A DNA stretch of 59,668 bases from Methylotenera_A sp044222005. GTDB taxonomy: Bacteria; Pseudomonadota; Gammaproteobacteria; Burkholderiales; Methylophilaceae. Positions within the stretch are counted from its first letter, which is position 1. Each line of letters starts with the position of its first letter. The stretch lies in NCBI GenBank assembly GCA_044222005.1, contig JBGANY010000012.1, positions 1-59,668 on the forward strand. Reading direction: 5' to 3'. Below the pieces are notes generated by a model that searched no databases, was not told where the DNA came from, and worked only from the letters and a program-made list of their open reading frames with translations. Position numbers and translations under genes: made by a program. Positions 51,288 through 59,646 of the stretch are shown in pieces.

Positions 51288-52724
51288 TTAATAGGCACTT
51301 TTTCCGGTAAAGGCAAAAACTGTGCGTAAAATGATTGTAATATCCAGCCAAACTGACCACTTATTGATGTATTCGATATCGGATTCAATACGCTGAATCA
51401 TCTGATTGATATCCTTGGTCTCGCCCCTTAATCCGCGTACCTGAGCAAGGCCGGTAATGCCAGGTTTGATGTGATGGCGCGCAAAGTAATCAAAGATTCT
51501 TTGTGAATATTCTTTATCATGCTGTACAGCATGTGGGCGTGGTCCAACCAAAGACATGTCGCCAGTAAGCACATTGAATATTTGCGGCAGCTCATCAAGA
51601 CTGGTTTTACGAATGAAGGCACCCACGCGCGTGATTCGGCTGTCATTTTTTTCAGCCTGTTTTAACTTCCCGGCTTCTTCCTGATGCACATACATACTGC
51701 GGAATTTCCAGATTCTGAATGATTTTCCGCTCCAGCCGGTTCTGTTCTGCCTGAAAAATACCGGCCCGGGGCTGTCCAGTTTAACCGCGATGGCAACAAG
51801 AAGTAGTATTGGACTAATGATGATCAATATCAAAAAGGATAACACTTTATCTTCTATATCTTTTAGAAGTAATCGCATGCCAATGAGTGGCGTTTCTGAG
51901 AGTGTGATTACCGGGATTCCGGAAATCTCCTTGACACTATGATTTACTAAGCGCAGCGAGAAAATATCGGGAACCCAGTGGATTGCGACATGTTTGTCTA
52001 ATACATTCATATAGACATCTACCAGCGCCTTGGCGGATTTAAGCGGCGTAATGACATAGACTGTATCAATATTGTATTGGTCAATCAGAGCGGGCAGATT
52101 TTCAATACTTCCCAATATGTCAGGATCGCGTTTTCTTCCGGAGGCTTTTCTTCCGGACGCGGGGATGTCATCACCAGGCAGCGCTACGAACCCGATCACT
52201 TGCTCACTCATCCAGGGGTTAGCGGAAATTTTATCTTGCAGATAATAGGCCAAACGGCTCTGGCCGATAATGAGCACATTCTCACTCTGCTGGGAGCCCA
52301 GAACGAACTTTTGATAAATAGTTCTGAGCAGCACGTGCAAAAATAACTGGGCAAAATAGCCAATAACAAAGAGCTGGCCCATCAGGTTTCTGGAATATAT
52401 GTGGCTCTGCTTTGTCAAAAAGCCTAATACGATTAGCAATAGAAACGTAAACATCCATGCTTTTAACAGATTCAGCGCCTTGTCCGCGAAGCTGGCATTG
52501 CTACGATAGATCGCAAATTTATCATAGGTAATTGCCATATTGCCAAGCAACATCAGCAACATAATGATATAGGGAGTGGTCACCCCGATATAATCGGCAT
52601 GCAGTTGCATAAGCCCCAAGGTGATACCGATAACAGAGGCGCTATCGAGGAACTGTTGCAGCATTTGGCTCAGGTTGCTACGCCTTTGCAGCAGCGTCTT
52701 TGAACTGGTTTGTCTATATGCCAT
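51288..52724 (-). CDS. Undecaprenyl-phosphate glycosylphosphotransferase (WcaJ-like)
   Basis: 478 aa. Four or five N-terminal hydrophobic helices, a Rossmann-like middle (NVLIIGQSRLAYYLQDKI), then a further helix and the bacterial sugar transferase domain: FRQNRTGWSGKSF, KFRSMYVH, KTSLDELPQ, LVGPRPHA and GITGLAQVRGLRG. Matches polyprenyl glucose-phosphate transferases that start EPS synthesis. It is the second initiating transferase in the window and presumably serves locus 2. Confidence 0.9.
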   Translation of the reverse strand: MAYRQTSSKTLLQRRSNLSQMLQQFLDSASVIGITLGLMQLHADYIGVTTPYIIMLLMLLGNMAITYDKFAIYRSNASFADKALNLLKAWMFTFLLLIVLGFLTKQSHIYSRNLMGQLFVIGYFAQLFLHVLLRTIYQKFVLGSQQSENVLIIGQSRLAYYLQDKISANPWMSEQVIGFVALPGDDIPASGRKASGRKRDPDILGSIENLPALIDQYNIDTVYVITPLKSAKALVDVYMNVLDKHVAIHWVPDIFSLRLVNHSVKEISGIPVITLSETPLIGMRLLLKDIEDKVLSFLILIIISPILLLVAIAVKLDSPGPVFFRQNRTGWSGKSFRIWKFRSMYVHQEEAGKLKQAEKNDSRITRVGAFIRKTSLDELPQIFNVLTGDMSLVGPRPHAVQHDKEYSQRIFDYFARHHIKPGITGLAQVRGLRGETKDINQMIQRIESDIEYINKWSVWLDITIILRTVFAFTGKSAY

Positions 52725-52775
52725 TTAGCTTTACTTCTGGTTTGTATTAATATTGTTGTCAATTATCGTAACTAA

Positions 52776-52793
52776 ATTCAACCTGGGTTGAAT
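52776..52793. promoter_or_regulatory. Palindrome upstream of the WcaJ-like gene
   Basis: ATTCAACC-TG-GGTTGAAT, an 18-bp near-perfect palindrome 52-69 nt before the gene start on the minus strand, next to a minus-strand TTGACA (52757-52762). A candidate operator. Confidence 0.4.
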
Positions 52794-53094
52794 GCCAATG
52801 GTTACATTCGTATTTTATAATATTTATCAATAAGTTATTAATTAATTTGTTGTCTTTTTCGACTTAATCTGCTTGAATTTTACGCTTAAGCCACATATAT
52901 ATACGTGGCGGCTTCGCGTGAATTGGTGAGTTTATGTTTTTGTTAAGTCAAATGACAAACAATACGAGTTGCAGAGTAGAATACTGCACAAATCAATTAT
53001 ATGGTCAGGTGGTATATTTATGGATAATTCTACAGATAATAAAACAAGGGTGAGATATTATTCTAGCAATTATTAAGTTTTTTATTAATAAGTT
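52794..53094. other. AT-rich gap between the EPS locus and tRNA-Leu
   Basis: No gene seen. Contains a GCCAC (52890-52894)/GTGGC (52905-52909) stem with an AT loop, and TTATTAA/TTAATAA (53070-53091) just beyond the tRNA 3' end, which has no T run and is a poor terminator. Confidence 0.4.
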
Positions 53095-53179
53095 TGGTGC
53101 CCAGAAGAGGACTCGAACCTCCACATCTTTCGATACTAGTACCTGAAACTAGCGCGTCTACCAATTCCGCCATCTGGGC
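53095..53179 (-). tRNA. tRNA-Leu (anticodon CAG)
   Basis: 85 nt on the minus strand with encoded CCA. Acceptor stem GCCCAGA/TCTGGGC, D-arm with AATTGGTAGAC, anticodon stem CTAGT/ACTAG around loop TTCAGGT (anticodon CAG), a long variable arm (ATC/GAT) as in class II tRNAs, and T-arm GGAGGTTCGAGTCCTCT. Reads CUG codons. It separates the accessory polysaccharide region from core genes. Confidence 0.96.
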
Positions 53180-53233
53180 AATTATTCTTGTTAATATTGA
53201 ATAATGCGCCGAATTTTATAGGAAGCAAAAAAC

Positions 53234-55657
53234 TTGTCAACAAAAAAGAACAAATCAACCCTGCGAAATAAAGATCCTTATGCTGGAAGAGAGGCGTCAC
53301 AGTACGATACACCGCTGCCAAGTCGCGAGCTGATTCTGCAAGTATTGTCAGATCAAGGCGTGCCTTTGAGCGTTGAGCAGGTGTATGTGCTGCTGGATAT
53401 CGGCACCGCAGAGCGCGACAATTTTAACAAACGCCTTAACGCGATGGAGCGTGATGGGCAAATCATGCGCAACCGTAAAGGCGCGCTGTGCCTGGCAGAA
53501 AAGATTCATGTGGTTGCAGGCACGGTGCAAGGCCATCCAGATGGTTTCGGTTTCTTGGTGCCGGATGATAAAAACAAGCATCCAGAGGATTTATACCTCT
53601 CACCACGCGAGATGGCGCAAGTAATGCACGGCGACCGCGTGATGGTGCGCATGGCCGGGCTGGATAGAAAAGGACGTCCGGAAGGCAAAATCGTCGAGGT
53701 GCTGGAGCGCGGTACCAAAACCCTGGTAGGGCGCATTATTCATGGCCAAGGCGTAACCATTGTGGCCGCCGAAGATAAGCATATCAATCAGGATATTTTG
53801 ATTCCCTATCACCTGGATATGGGTGCCAAACCAGGTCAGGTGGTGATGGTGGAGCTTACCGAGCAGCCATCTGCGCATGCGCACCCAATGGGAAAAGTGG
53901 TGCAGATTCTGGGCAACTATGCCGATAGCGGCATGGAGATTGAAATCGCATTGCGTAAACACAAGCTGCCGCATGAGTTTTCGCCAGCCGCAGTTCATCA
54001 GGCAGAAAGTATCCCTAAACTTGTGCAACCTGCTGATTATAAAGGCCGTGTCGATTTGCGGGAGCTGTCACTGATTACCATTGACGGCGAAACCGCGCGC
54101 GACTTTGATGATGCGGTGTATGCCGAACCGCAAGGCAAGGGCTGGCGTCTGGTGGTGGCGATTGCGGATGTGAGCTTTTATGTGAAACCGGGTGAGGCGC
54201 TGGATAAGGATGCGTTTGAACGCGGTAATTCGGTGTATTTTCCGCGCCGTGTTATCCCCATGTTGCCGGAAGCTTTGTCTAACGGCTTGTGCTCGCTCAA
54301 CCCGGATGTGGAGCGGTTGTGCATGGTGTGCGATATGCAGCTTGATGGCATGGGCGTGGTCAAGCAATACAAGTTTTATCCATCGGTGATGCGTTCTAAA
54401 GCACGCATGACCTATACCCAAGTGTTTGAGATGCTGCAGAATCCGCAAGGTGAATTGGCAAAAGAATATGCATGGCTGATGCCACATGCACAAAACCTGT
54501 ATTCACTGTTTAAGTTGATGCTGGCTCAGCGTGAAAAACGCGGCGCGATCGAGTTTGAGTCAGTTGAAACCATGATGATTTTTAATGAGAATGGCAAAAT
54601 AGAACGCATCGTTCCTGCTGGCCGCAATGAGGCGCATAAGCTGATTGAAGAATGCATGCTGGCAGCTAATGTCTGTGCGGCGGATTTTCTTAAAGCGCAT
54701 GAACACGCAGCCTTATATCGCATTCACGAAGGCCCGACGCCTGAGAAACTGGAAGCCCTGCGTATCTTTATGGGCGAAGTGGGCTTTGGCGTGGGTGGGG
54801 GTGACAAGCCGCATGCGAAAGACTATGGCAAACTCATGAATCTGATTAAAGACCGGCCAGACACGCAATTGCTGCAGACTGTGCTGCTCAGGTCGATGCA
54901 GCAGGCGGTTTACAGCCCGGATAACGTTGGCCATTTTGGTTTGGCATATGAAGCTTACACACACTTTACTTCGCCGATCCGCCGTTACCCGGATTTGCTG
55001 ATTCATCGTGCCATTAAAGCGGCGGTAAGCGGCGAAAAATACACAGTAAAAGACTGGCATCATTTAGGTATGCATTGCTCAATGACCGAACGGCGGGCCG
55101 ATGATGCGACGCGTGACGTGACCAACTGGCTTAAATGCTACTTCATGCAGGATAAAATCGGCGAGGTTTACGAAGGCACCGTGGCGGGTGTGACCAGCTT
55201 TGGTGTGTTTGTGGCGCTGGACGGCGTGTATGTGGAAGGCCTGCTGCACGTTACGGAACTGGGTAACGATTACTTCAACTACGACAAAGCCCGCCACGAA
55301 ATGGTTGGCGAGCGCACCGGCGTGCGATTCAGGCTGGCCGACAGGCTTACGGTAAAAGTTGCACGCGTTGATTTAGAGACCACTAAAATCGATTTCACCT
55401 TGGTGAGCCATTCGTCGCACTTAAGCCCCCATTTTAGCGCCAAGCCACAAGCCAATATCCATGCGGGTTCTGGCGATGCTAAAAAAGGCACGCTTGGCAT
55501 CAAAAAAGATAAAGTATCCTTAGATTTCAAACCGCTCAGCTCACGTGCGTTAGAGAAAGCCAAGCATGACCGTTCCGGTAGCAAGAAAAAAATAGCAAAA
55601 CCTGCACAAAAACAGCGTGCAAAGAACTCCAAAAACAAAGGCAAACCCATAAGATGA
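53234..55657 (+). CDS. rnr: Ribonuclease R
   Basis: 807 aa, TTG start with GGAAG upstream; no nearer ATG precedes the conserved N-terminus (KDPYAGREASQYDTPLPSRE). Domains in order: winged helix, two cold-shock domains, the RNB catalytic domain (ITIDGETARDFDDAVYAE, with the metal-binding aspartates), an S1 domain (GEVYEGTVAGVTSFGVFVAL) and a Lys-rich tail. Processive 3'-5' exonuclease for structured RNA. rlmB follows 25 nt downstream, a common pairing in proteobacteria. Confidence 0.96.
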   Translation: MSTKKNKSTLRNKDPYAGREASQYDTPLPSRELILQVLSDQGVPLSVEQVYVLLDIGTAERDNFNKRLNAMERDGQIMRNRKGALCLAEKIHVVAGTVQGHPDGFGFLVPDDKNKHPEDLYLSPREMAQVMHGDRVMVRMAGLDRKGRPEGKIVEVLERGTKTLVGRIIHGQGVTIVAAEDKHINQDILIPYHLDMGAKPGQVVMVELTEQPSAHAHPMGKVVQILGNYADSGMEIEIALRKHKLPHEFSPAAVHQAESIPKLVQPADYKGRVDLRELSLITIDGETARDFDDAVYAEPQGKGWRLVVAIADVSFYVKPGEALDKDAFERGNSVYFPRRVIPMLPEALSNGLCSLNPDVERLCMVCDMQLDGMGVVKQYKFYPSVMRSKARMTYTQVFEMLQNPQGELAKEYAWLMPHAQNLYSLFKLMLAQREKRGAIEFESVETMMIFNENGKIERIVPAGRNEAHKLIEECMLAANVCAADFLKAHEHAALYRIHEGPTPEKLEALRIFMGEVGFGVGGGDKPHAKDYGKLMNLIKDRPDTQLLQTVLLRSMQQAVYSPDNVGHFGLAYEAYTHFTSPIRRYPDLLIHRAIKAAVSGEKYTVKDWHHLGMHCSMTERRADDATRDVTNWLKCYFMQDKIGEVYEGTVAGVTSFGVFVALDGVYVEGLLHVTELGNDYFNYDKARHEMVGERTGVRFRLADRLTVKVARVDLETTKIDFTLVSHSSHLSPHFSAKPQANIHAGSGDAKKGTLGIKKDKVSLDFKPLSSRALEKAKHDRSGSKKKIAKPAQKQRAKNSKNKGKPIR

Positions 55658-55682
55658 GAAATAAAGAAACGAGTCAGCAAAT

Positions 55683-56438
55683 ATGAGCGAAGCTCGCATA
55701 TTATTTGGCTTTCACGCGGTATTAAGCCGCATGCGCCAGCATGCTTCCAGCATTCAGGAAGTGTTGATTGATCGTGACCGCATTGATGCGCGCATGAAAG
55801 ATCTGCTTAATATGGCAGAAGCCGCAGGCGTGCGCGTGATGCAGGTGGAACGCAGCCGGCTGGATGGCATGGCAGGCATCAATGGCCGCCATCAAGGGGT
55901 GATTGCGCGCGTGGTCGATACGCCCATTCCCTACAAAGATATTCACGATATTCTGGAATCCGACCTCAAGGAGCCGCCATTTTTTCTGGTACTGGATGGC
56001 GTGGAAGATCCGCACAACTTGGGCGCCTGTCTGCGTGTGGCGGACGCGATGGGGGTGCATGCTGTCATTGCCCCTAAAGACCGTGCGGTGGGCTTGAATG
56101 CAACAGTAAGAAAAGTTGCATGCGGCGCGGCCGAAACCGTGCCGTTTATCGCTGTGACTAACCTGGCGCGCACCTTACGTGAGCTTAAGGAGGCCGGCGT
56201 GTTTGTGATCGGGACCACGATGGACGCGCCAGCAAGTTTGCTCGACGCCAAGCTGGATGGCCCAATCGCATTGGTGTTGGGCTCTGAGGGCGAGGGTATA
56301 CGTCGATTAACTGCCGAAACTTGCGATGCCTTGGTGACGATTCCCATGTTCGGCTCGGTTGAAAGCCTGAATGTGAGCGTGGCAAGCGGAATCTGCCTGT
56401 ACGAGGCCAGACGGCAACGCAGTTTAATAAAAAACTAG
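55683..56438 (+). CDS. rlmB: 23S rRNA (guanosine-2251-2'-O)-methyltransferase
   Basis: 251 aa. N-terminal substrate-binding domain (LFGFHAVLSRMRQHASSI), then the SPOUT catalytic domain: LDGVEDPHNLGACLRVADAMG, LGSEGEGIRRLT and SVESLNVSVASGICLYE, which form the trefoil-knot SAM site. The stop overlaps the convergent mqo stop by three bases of a CTAG. Confidence 0.95.
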   Translation: MSEARILFGFHAVLSRMRQHASSIQEVLIDRDRIDARMKDLLNMAEAAGVRVMQVERSRLDGMAGINGRHQGVIARVVDTPIPYKDIHDILESDLKEPPFFLVLDGVEDPHNLGACLRVADAMGVHAVIAPKDRAVGLNATVRKVACGAAETVPFIAVTNLARTLRELKEAGVFVIGTTMDAPASLLDAKLDGPIALVLGSEGEGIRRLTAETCDALVTIPMFGSVESLNVSVASGICLYEARRQRSLIKN

Positions 56439-57913
56439 CCTAGCTTAAGCCTTGCTAAAGTGCGTTTGCGCACATTTTTGAGCAAGTGCGCGTCATCAAT
56501 CAGCGATTGACCATAAGAGGGGACCAGTTCCCTCATCTTTTCTATCCACGCACCAGCTTGCATTTGTGTGCTGAAACAGCGCTCCAGCACGCCAATCATG
56601 GCTTGCACGCTGGTGGAAGCGCCAGGGGACGCACCGAGTAGCGCGGCAAGCGAGCCATCTTGTGAGGTCACGATCTCAGTGCCAAACTCCAGCTTTCCCC
56701 ATTGCTGGTCGCAGTTTTTGATGATTTGCACGCGCTGGCCGGCATTGGCCAGATGCCAGTCACTGGATTTGGCTTGCGGTAAAAACTCGTGTAACGCGCG
56801 CATGCGCTGCTTATGCGTTTGAAAAACCTCATTGACCAGATACTTGGTTAAGTCAAAATTGTTCTTTCCCGCGCCCAGCATGGCTTTCAGGTTGTTCGCT
56901 TTAACTGATCTGGCCAGATCCAGTACGGAACCTTGCTTCAAGAATTTGGTAGTAAAGCCGGCAAACGGGCCAAAAAGCAAAGCTGGTTTACCGTTAATCA
57001 TGCGGGTGTCCAGGTGCGGTACCGACATGGGCGGTGCGCCAACAGCAGCCTTTCCGTATATTTTGGCACCGTGCTGCCTAATCACTTCCGGATTGTTGCA
57101 AATCAGCCATTGCCCGCTCACTGGAAAGCCGCCATAGCCCATACTTTCCGGAATGCCGGCTTTTTGCAACAAAGGCAAAGCGCCGCCGCCTGCACCTAAA
57201 AATACAAATTTGGCATTGATGGTTCTGGCGTGCTTGGTAGCTTTGTCAAAAAGGCCAACGTGCCATGTGTCCCTGATTTTCTTAAGTGTCTTGACGTGTG
57301 TGTTATTCAGTAAATTAAAGTTGGCTTGTGTTTTCAGGTAAGCAACCATGTGGCGGGTGAGGGCGCCGAAATCCACGTCCGAGCCATGCTCAACAAAAGT
57401 TGCTGCCAGTTTTTCATGAGATTTACGGGCTGCCATCACCAGCGGCATCCAGGCCTGCAATTGGCTAAAGTTTTCGCTGTATTGCATATCGGCAAACAGA
57501 GGGTGCTGCTTCAGCAGGGCGAAACGCTGCTTTAGAAAGGCGATATTTTGTTCGCCCCACACGAAACTCAAATGCGGCGTTTTATTGATAAACTTTTCCG
57601 GCGTAGGCAATGCCCCGGTTTCTACCAAATGCGACCAAAATTGCAACGAAACCTCAAATGCTGCGTTGATTTCCAGGGCGCGCTTGATCGCAATGCTGCC
57701 ATCGGCCGCTTGCGGCGTGTAGTTAAGCTCGCAATAGCCTGCATGGCCTGTGCCTGCGTTATTCAACGCATGTGAGCTCTCCATCGCCACATCGGGCAAT
57801 TGCTCCACCATGGTAATGTGCAGGGTAGGGTCTAATTGATGCAGCAACACGCCTAGCGTGGCGCTCATAATGCCACCACCCACCAACAACACGTCTGATT
57901 CTAAATTCTTCAT
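56435..57913 (-). CDS. mqo: Malate:quinone oxidoreductase
   Basis: 492 aa from ATG 57913; a GTG at 57934 would add 7 residues. DVLLVGGGIMSATLGVLL is the FAD-binding loop; SSHALNNAGTGHAGYCELNY and the C-terminal LLGASPGASTS are family signatures. Peripheral membrane flavoenzyme oxidising malate to oxaloacetate with quinone as acceptor, in place of or beside NAD-malate dehydrogenase. Confidence 0.95.
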   Translation of the reverse strand: MKNLESDVLLVGGGIMSATLGVLLHQLDPTLHITMVEQLPDVAMESSHALNNAGTGHAGYCELNYTPQAADGSIAIKRALEINAAFEVSLQFWSHLVETGALPTPEKFINKTPHLSFVWGEQNIAFLKQRFALLKQHPLFADMQYSENFSQLQAWMPLVMAARKSHEKLAATFVEHGSDVDFGALTRHMVAYLKTQANFNLLNNTHVKTLKKIRDTWHVGLFDKATKHARTINAKFVFLGAGGGALPLLQKAGIPESMGYGGFPVSGQWLICNNPEVIRQHGAKIYGKAAVGAPPMSVPHLDTRMINGKPALLFGPFAGFTTKFLKQGSVLDLARSVKANNLKAMLGAGKNNFDLTKYLVNEVFQTHKQRMRALHEFLPQAKSSDWHLANAGQRVQIIKNCDQQWGKLEFGTEIVTSQDGSLAALLGASPGASTSVQAMIGVLERCFSTQMQAGAWIEKMRELVPSYGQSLIDDAHLLKNVRKRTLARLKLG

Positions 57914-57982
57914 TTTGGGTTTGAATAAAAGCACCTGAATTAAGGGCGCTATTATAAGGGCATTAGCATGTAGCAGTTAACA

Positions 57983-58009
57983 AAAAAGCCAGCATAAGGC
58001 TGGCTTTTT
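57983..58009 (-). terminator. Intrinsic terminator after the OmpA-family gene, bidirectional
   Basis: AAAAAGCCAGC (57983-57993) pairs with GCTGGCTTTTT (57999-58009) around loop ATAAG; T runs on either strand. On the minus strand it ends the lipoprotein transcript and isolates it from mqo. Confidence 0.88.
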
Positions 58010-58034
58010 AAGTGCAGTGTATCAATGCGTGGTT

Positions 58035-58718
58035 TTAGGACGCCGGCTGTTGCTGGGCAGGAGCGGGTTCGGCAACAAATATCTCTACGCGTCGATTCTT
58101 GGCTTTATTGGCCGGCGTGTCATTTTCCACCAATGGCTCACGCGATCCGCGGCCATCGATGGTAAAGCGGCTGGCTGCTACGCCTCTTGTAGTAAGATAA
58201 TCACGCGTGGCGGCAGCGCGGTTCATCGATAACGGATTGTTGATGGCATCGCTGCCGGAACTGTCGGTATGGCCAATAATGGTGATATTCGCAGCCGGGT
58301 TCTTATTCAAGCCGTCAGCAAAAGTGTCCAGCACTTTTCTGAAGTTTGGCTTGATATCCGCACGGTTGACATCAAAAGAGATGTCACTGGGAATATCCAG
58401 TTTTAGACGGTTATCAGGCGTTTGCGTTACCGCTACGCCAGTGCCTGCGGTCGCTTCTTCCATCTGTTTTTTCTGCTCTTGCATGCGTTTAGACCAGACA
58501 TTGCCGACAACCCCACCCGCAACGCCGCCAACGGCAGCACCAATTACGGCGCCTTTTTTGCCCCCGGCCACTGCGCCAACGACTGCGCCACCAGCTGCGC
58601 CGATACCAGCGCCTTTCGCTGTGTCTTTTTGAGTTTCTGTCATGTTGGCGCAGCCGCCTAACGTGAAAGCAACTAACACGGATGCTGCCAAAATGTTGTT
58701 ATGGATATTTTTATGCAT
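58035..58718 (-). CDS. OmpA-family lipoprotein with glycine-zipper domain (YiaD-like)
   Basis: 227 aa. Signal peptide with lipobox LGGC (mature Cys near residue 23); a glycine-zipper stretch (GAGIGAAGGAVVGAVAGGKK) at about residues 37-75; then an OmpA C-terminal peptidoglycan-binding domain (IIGHTDSSGSDAINNPLS, NRRVEIFV). Anchored in the outer membrane and bound to the cell wall. Followed by its own terminator. Confidence 0.92.
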   Translation of the reverse strand: MHKNIHNNILAASVLVAFTLGGCANMTETQKDTAKGAGIGAAGGAVVGAVAGGKKGAVIGAAVGGVAGGVVGNVWSKRMQEQKKQMEEATAGTGVAVTQTPDNRLKLDIPSDISFDVNRADIKPNFRKVLDTFADGLNKNPAANITIIGHTDSSGSDAINNPLSMNRAAATRDYLTTRGVAASRFTIDGRGSREPLVENDTPANKAKNRRVEIFVAEPAPAQQQPAS

Positions 58719-58840
58719 GATTTTTTCCTTTAATAAATGACGGTCATAAGCATTGGCCGATTAACGGCTACACCGATGCCATGGTTGACCGGCAAATCAG
58801 ACTAAAGTTTTAGAAACAATGTGAATTGTTCGCGGAAGGA

Positions 58841-59101
58841 TTAATACGTGCGTCTTTTGGGTGGACTGTAAGCGGTTTTTGATTCAATATGCCTGAAGGT
58901 TATGCGGCCGTTATTGATGTCATAAGGCGACAGCTCAAGCGACACTTTATCGCCAGCGAGAATACGGATATGATTTTTCTTCATCTTGCCGCCGGTGTAA
59001 GCCACCAGCTTGTGACCGTTATCGAGTGTTACGCGGTAGCGTGAGTCCGGCAGAATTTCATCCACCACGCCGTTCATTTCAATTAACTCTTCTTTTGCCA
59101 T
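58841..59101 (-). CDS. infA: Translation initiation factor IF-1, extended C-terminus
   Basis: 86 aa from the ATG at 59101; an in-frame upstream extension to 59242 is not conserved. MAKEELIEMNGVVDEILPD and the S1/OB fold (YRVTLDNGHKLVAYTGGKM, IRILAGDKVSLELSPYD) identify IF-1. It ends AYSPPKRRTY, about 14 residues beyond the 72-aa enterobacterial form, as in one of the IF-1 copies common in betaproteobacteria. Confidence 0.95.
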   Translation of the reverse strand: MAKEELIEMNGVVDEILPDSRYRVTLDNGHKLVAYTGGKMKKNHIRILAGDKVSLELSPYDINNGRITFRHIESKTAYSPPKRRTY

Positions 59102-59213
59102 AACAATGCTCCAATCTTCAGTTGAGACCCGAATGGAGCGTGAGCTGAGCAATGGGGAATAGTGTAAGGAATAAAAAACAACATGGCGCATAGACACTAC
59201 TAAACGCAGGCGC

Positions 59214-59242
59214 AGTATAGTCTTGCAGGCAAAAATAAGCAA
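59214..59242 (-). promoter_or_regulatory. Candidate sigma70 promoter of infA
   Basis: Read on the minus strand, TTGCTT (59242-59237) and TATACT (59219-59214) are separated by 17 nt. This gives an infA leader of roughly 105 nt. Confidence 0.5.
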
Positions 59243-59280
59243 TCAATTTGCCAGTTATGAAAATTAATTACTAATATTGC

Positions 59281-59309
59281 TTGACATGCGGGTGGTTTGT
59301 CCGTACAAA
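59281..59309 (+). promoter_or_regulatory. Sigma70 promoter of the cold-shock gene
   Basis: TTGACA (59281-59286) is a perfect -35 box; TACAAA (59304-59309) follows after 17 nt. Transcription should begin near 59316, leaving about a 100-nt 5' leader. Confidence 0.75.
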
Positions 59310-59339
59310 GGCGCTTAGGCGTTTAGATTTTTAATTTAT

Positions 59340-59364
59340 TGAGTCCTCGAGACTCATTTTTTTT
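59340..59364 (+). terminator. Terminator-like hairpin in the cold-shock gene leader
   Basis: TGAGTC (59340-59345) pairs with GACTCA (59351-59356) around loop CTCGA, followed at once by eight T residues. It lies inside the predicted leader, between promoter and start codon, so it may attenuate transcription or act as a temperature-responsive structure. Confidence 0.65.
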
Positions 59365-59417
59365 GGAAGTAGAAACTTTTTTGGGTGCCTCCCTTTTTAA
59401 AGTAAGAAAGTAATATT

Positions 59418-59621
59418 ATGGCAACAGGTATTGTAAAGTGGTTCAATGATTCTAAAGGTTTTGGTTTCATTACCCCAGATGCAGGCGGTGACGATTTATT
59501 CGCACATTTCTCAGCTATCGTTGATAGCGGTTACAAAAGTTTGAAAGAAAATGATCGCGTTAGTTTTGACGTGACAGAAGGCCCAAAAGGCAAACAAGCT
59601 TCTAACATTCAAAAAGCGTAA
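59418..59621 (+). CDS. Cold-shock protein, CspA family
   Basis: 67 aa, a single cold-shock domain. GIVKWFNDSKGFGFI contains RNP1 and DLFAHFSAI RNP2. Binds single-stranded RNA/DNA and prevents secondary structure. Own promoter and long leader; no strong ribosome site is visible (AAG-rich stretch upstream). Ends with conserved ASNIQKA. Confidence 0.95.
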   Translation: MATGIVKWFNDSKGFGFITPDAGGDDLFAHFSAIVDSGYKSLKENDRVSFDVTEGPKGKQASNIQKA

Positions 59622-59627
59622 TAGCTG

Positions 59628-59646
59628 TGCAGATGAAAAATCTGCA
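59628..59646 (+). terminator. Weak terminator-like hairpin after the cold-shock gene
   Basis: TGCAGAT (59628-59634) pairs with ATCTGCA (59640-59646) around GAAAA. Only two T follow, and the window ends 22 nt later, so termination here is uncertain. Confidence 0.4.

Larger units (their letters stand above)
59102..59417. other. Divergent promoter region of infA and the cold-shock gene
   Basis: 316 nt without a gene. Holds the infA promoter on the minus strand, the csp promoter on the plus strand and the csp leader hairpin, each listed separately. Confidence 0.7.

Noticed and set aside
1..52724. CRISPR arrays or insertion sequences
   Set aside because: No regularly spaced repeats, transposase-like protein or terminal inverted repeats were found.
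53070..53091. Hairpin beyond the tRNA-Leu 3' end as a terminator
   Set aside because: Stem is all A-T and no T run follows on the minus strand.
53095..53179. tRNA-Leu as an attachment site of an integrated island
   Set aside because: No integrase gene and no second copy of the tRNA 3' end was seen in the window.
53600..54028. 142-codon minus-strand frame inside rnr
   Set aside because: Antisense to the conserved rnr gene, His-rich composition, no ribosome site; a by-product of the higher GC content.
55943..56347. 134-codon minus-strand frame inside rlmB
   Set aside because: Antisense to rlmB, whose SPOUT motifs are intact.
58207..58632. 141-codon plus-strand frame
   Set aside because: Fully antisense to the OmpA-family lipoprotein; its alternating Ala/Pro/Thr-rich sequence is the complement of the glycine-zipper codons.
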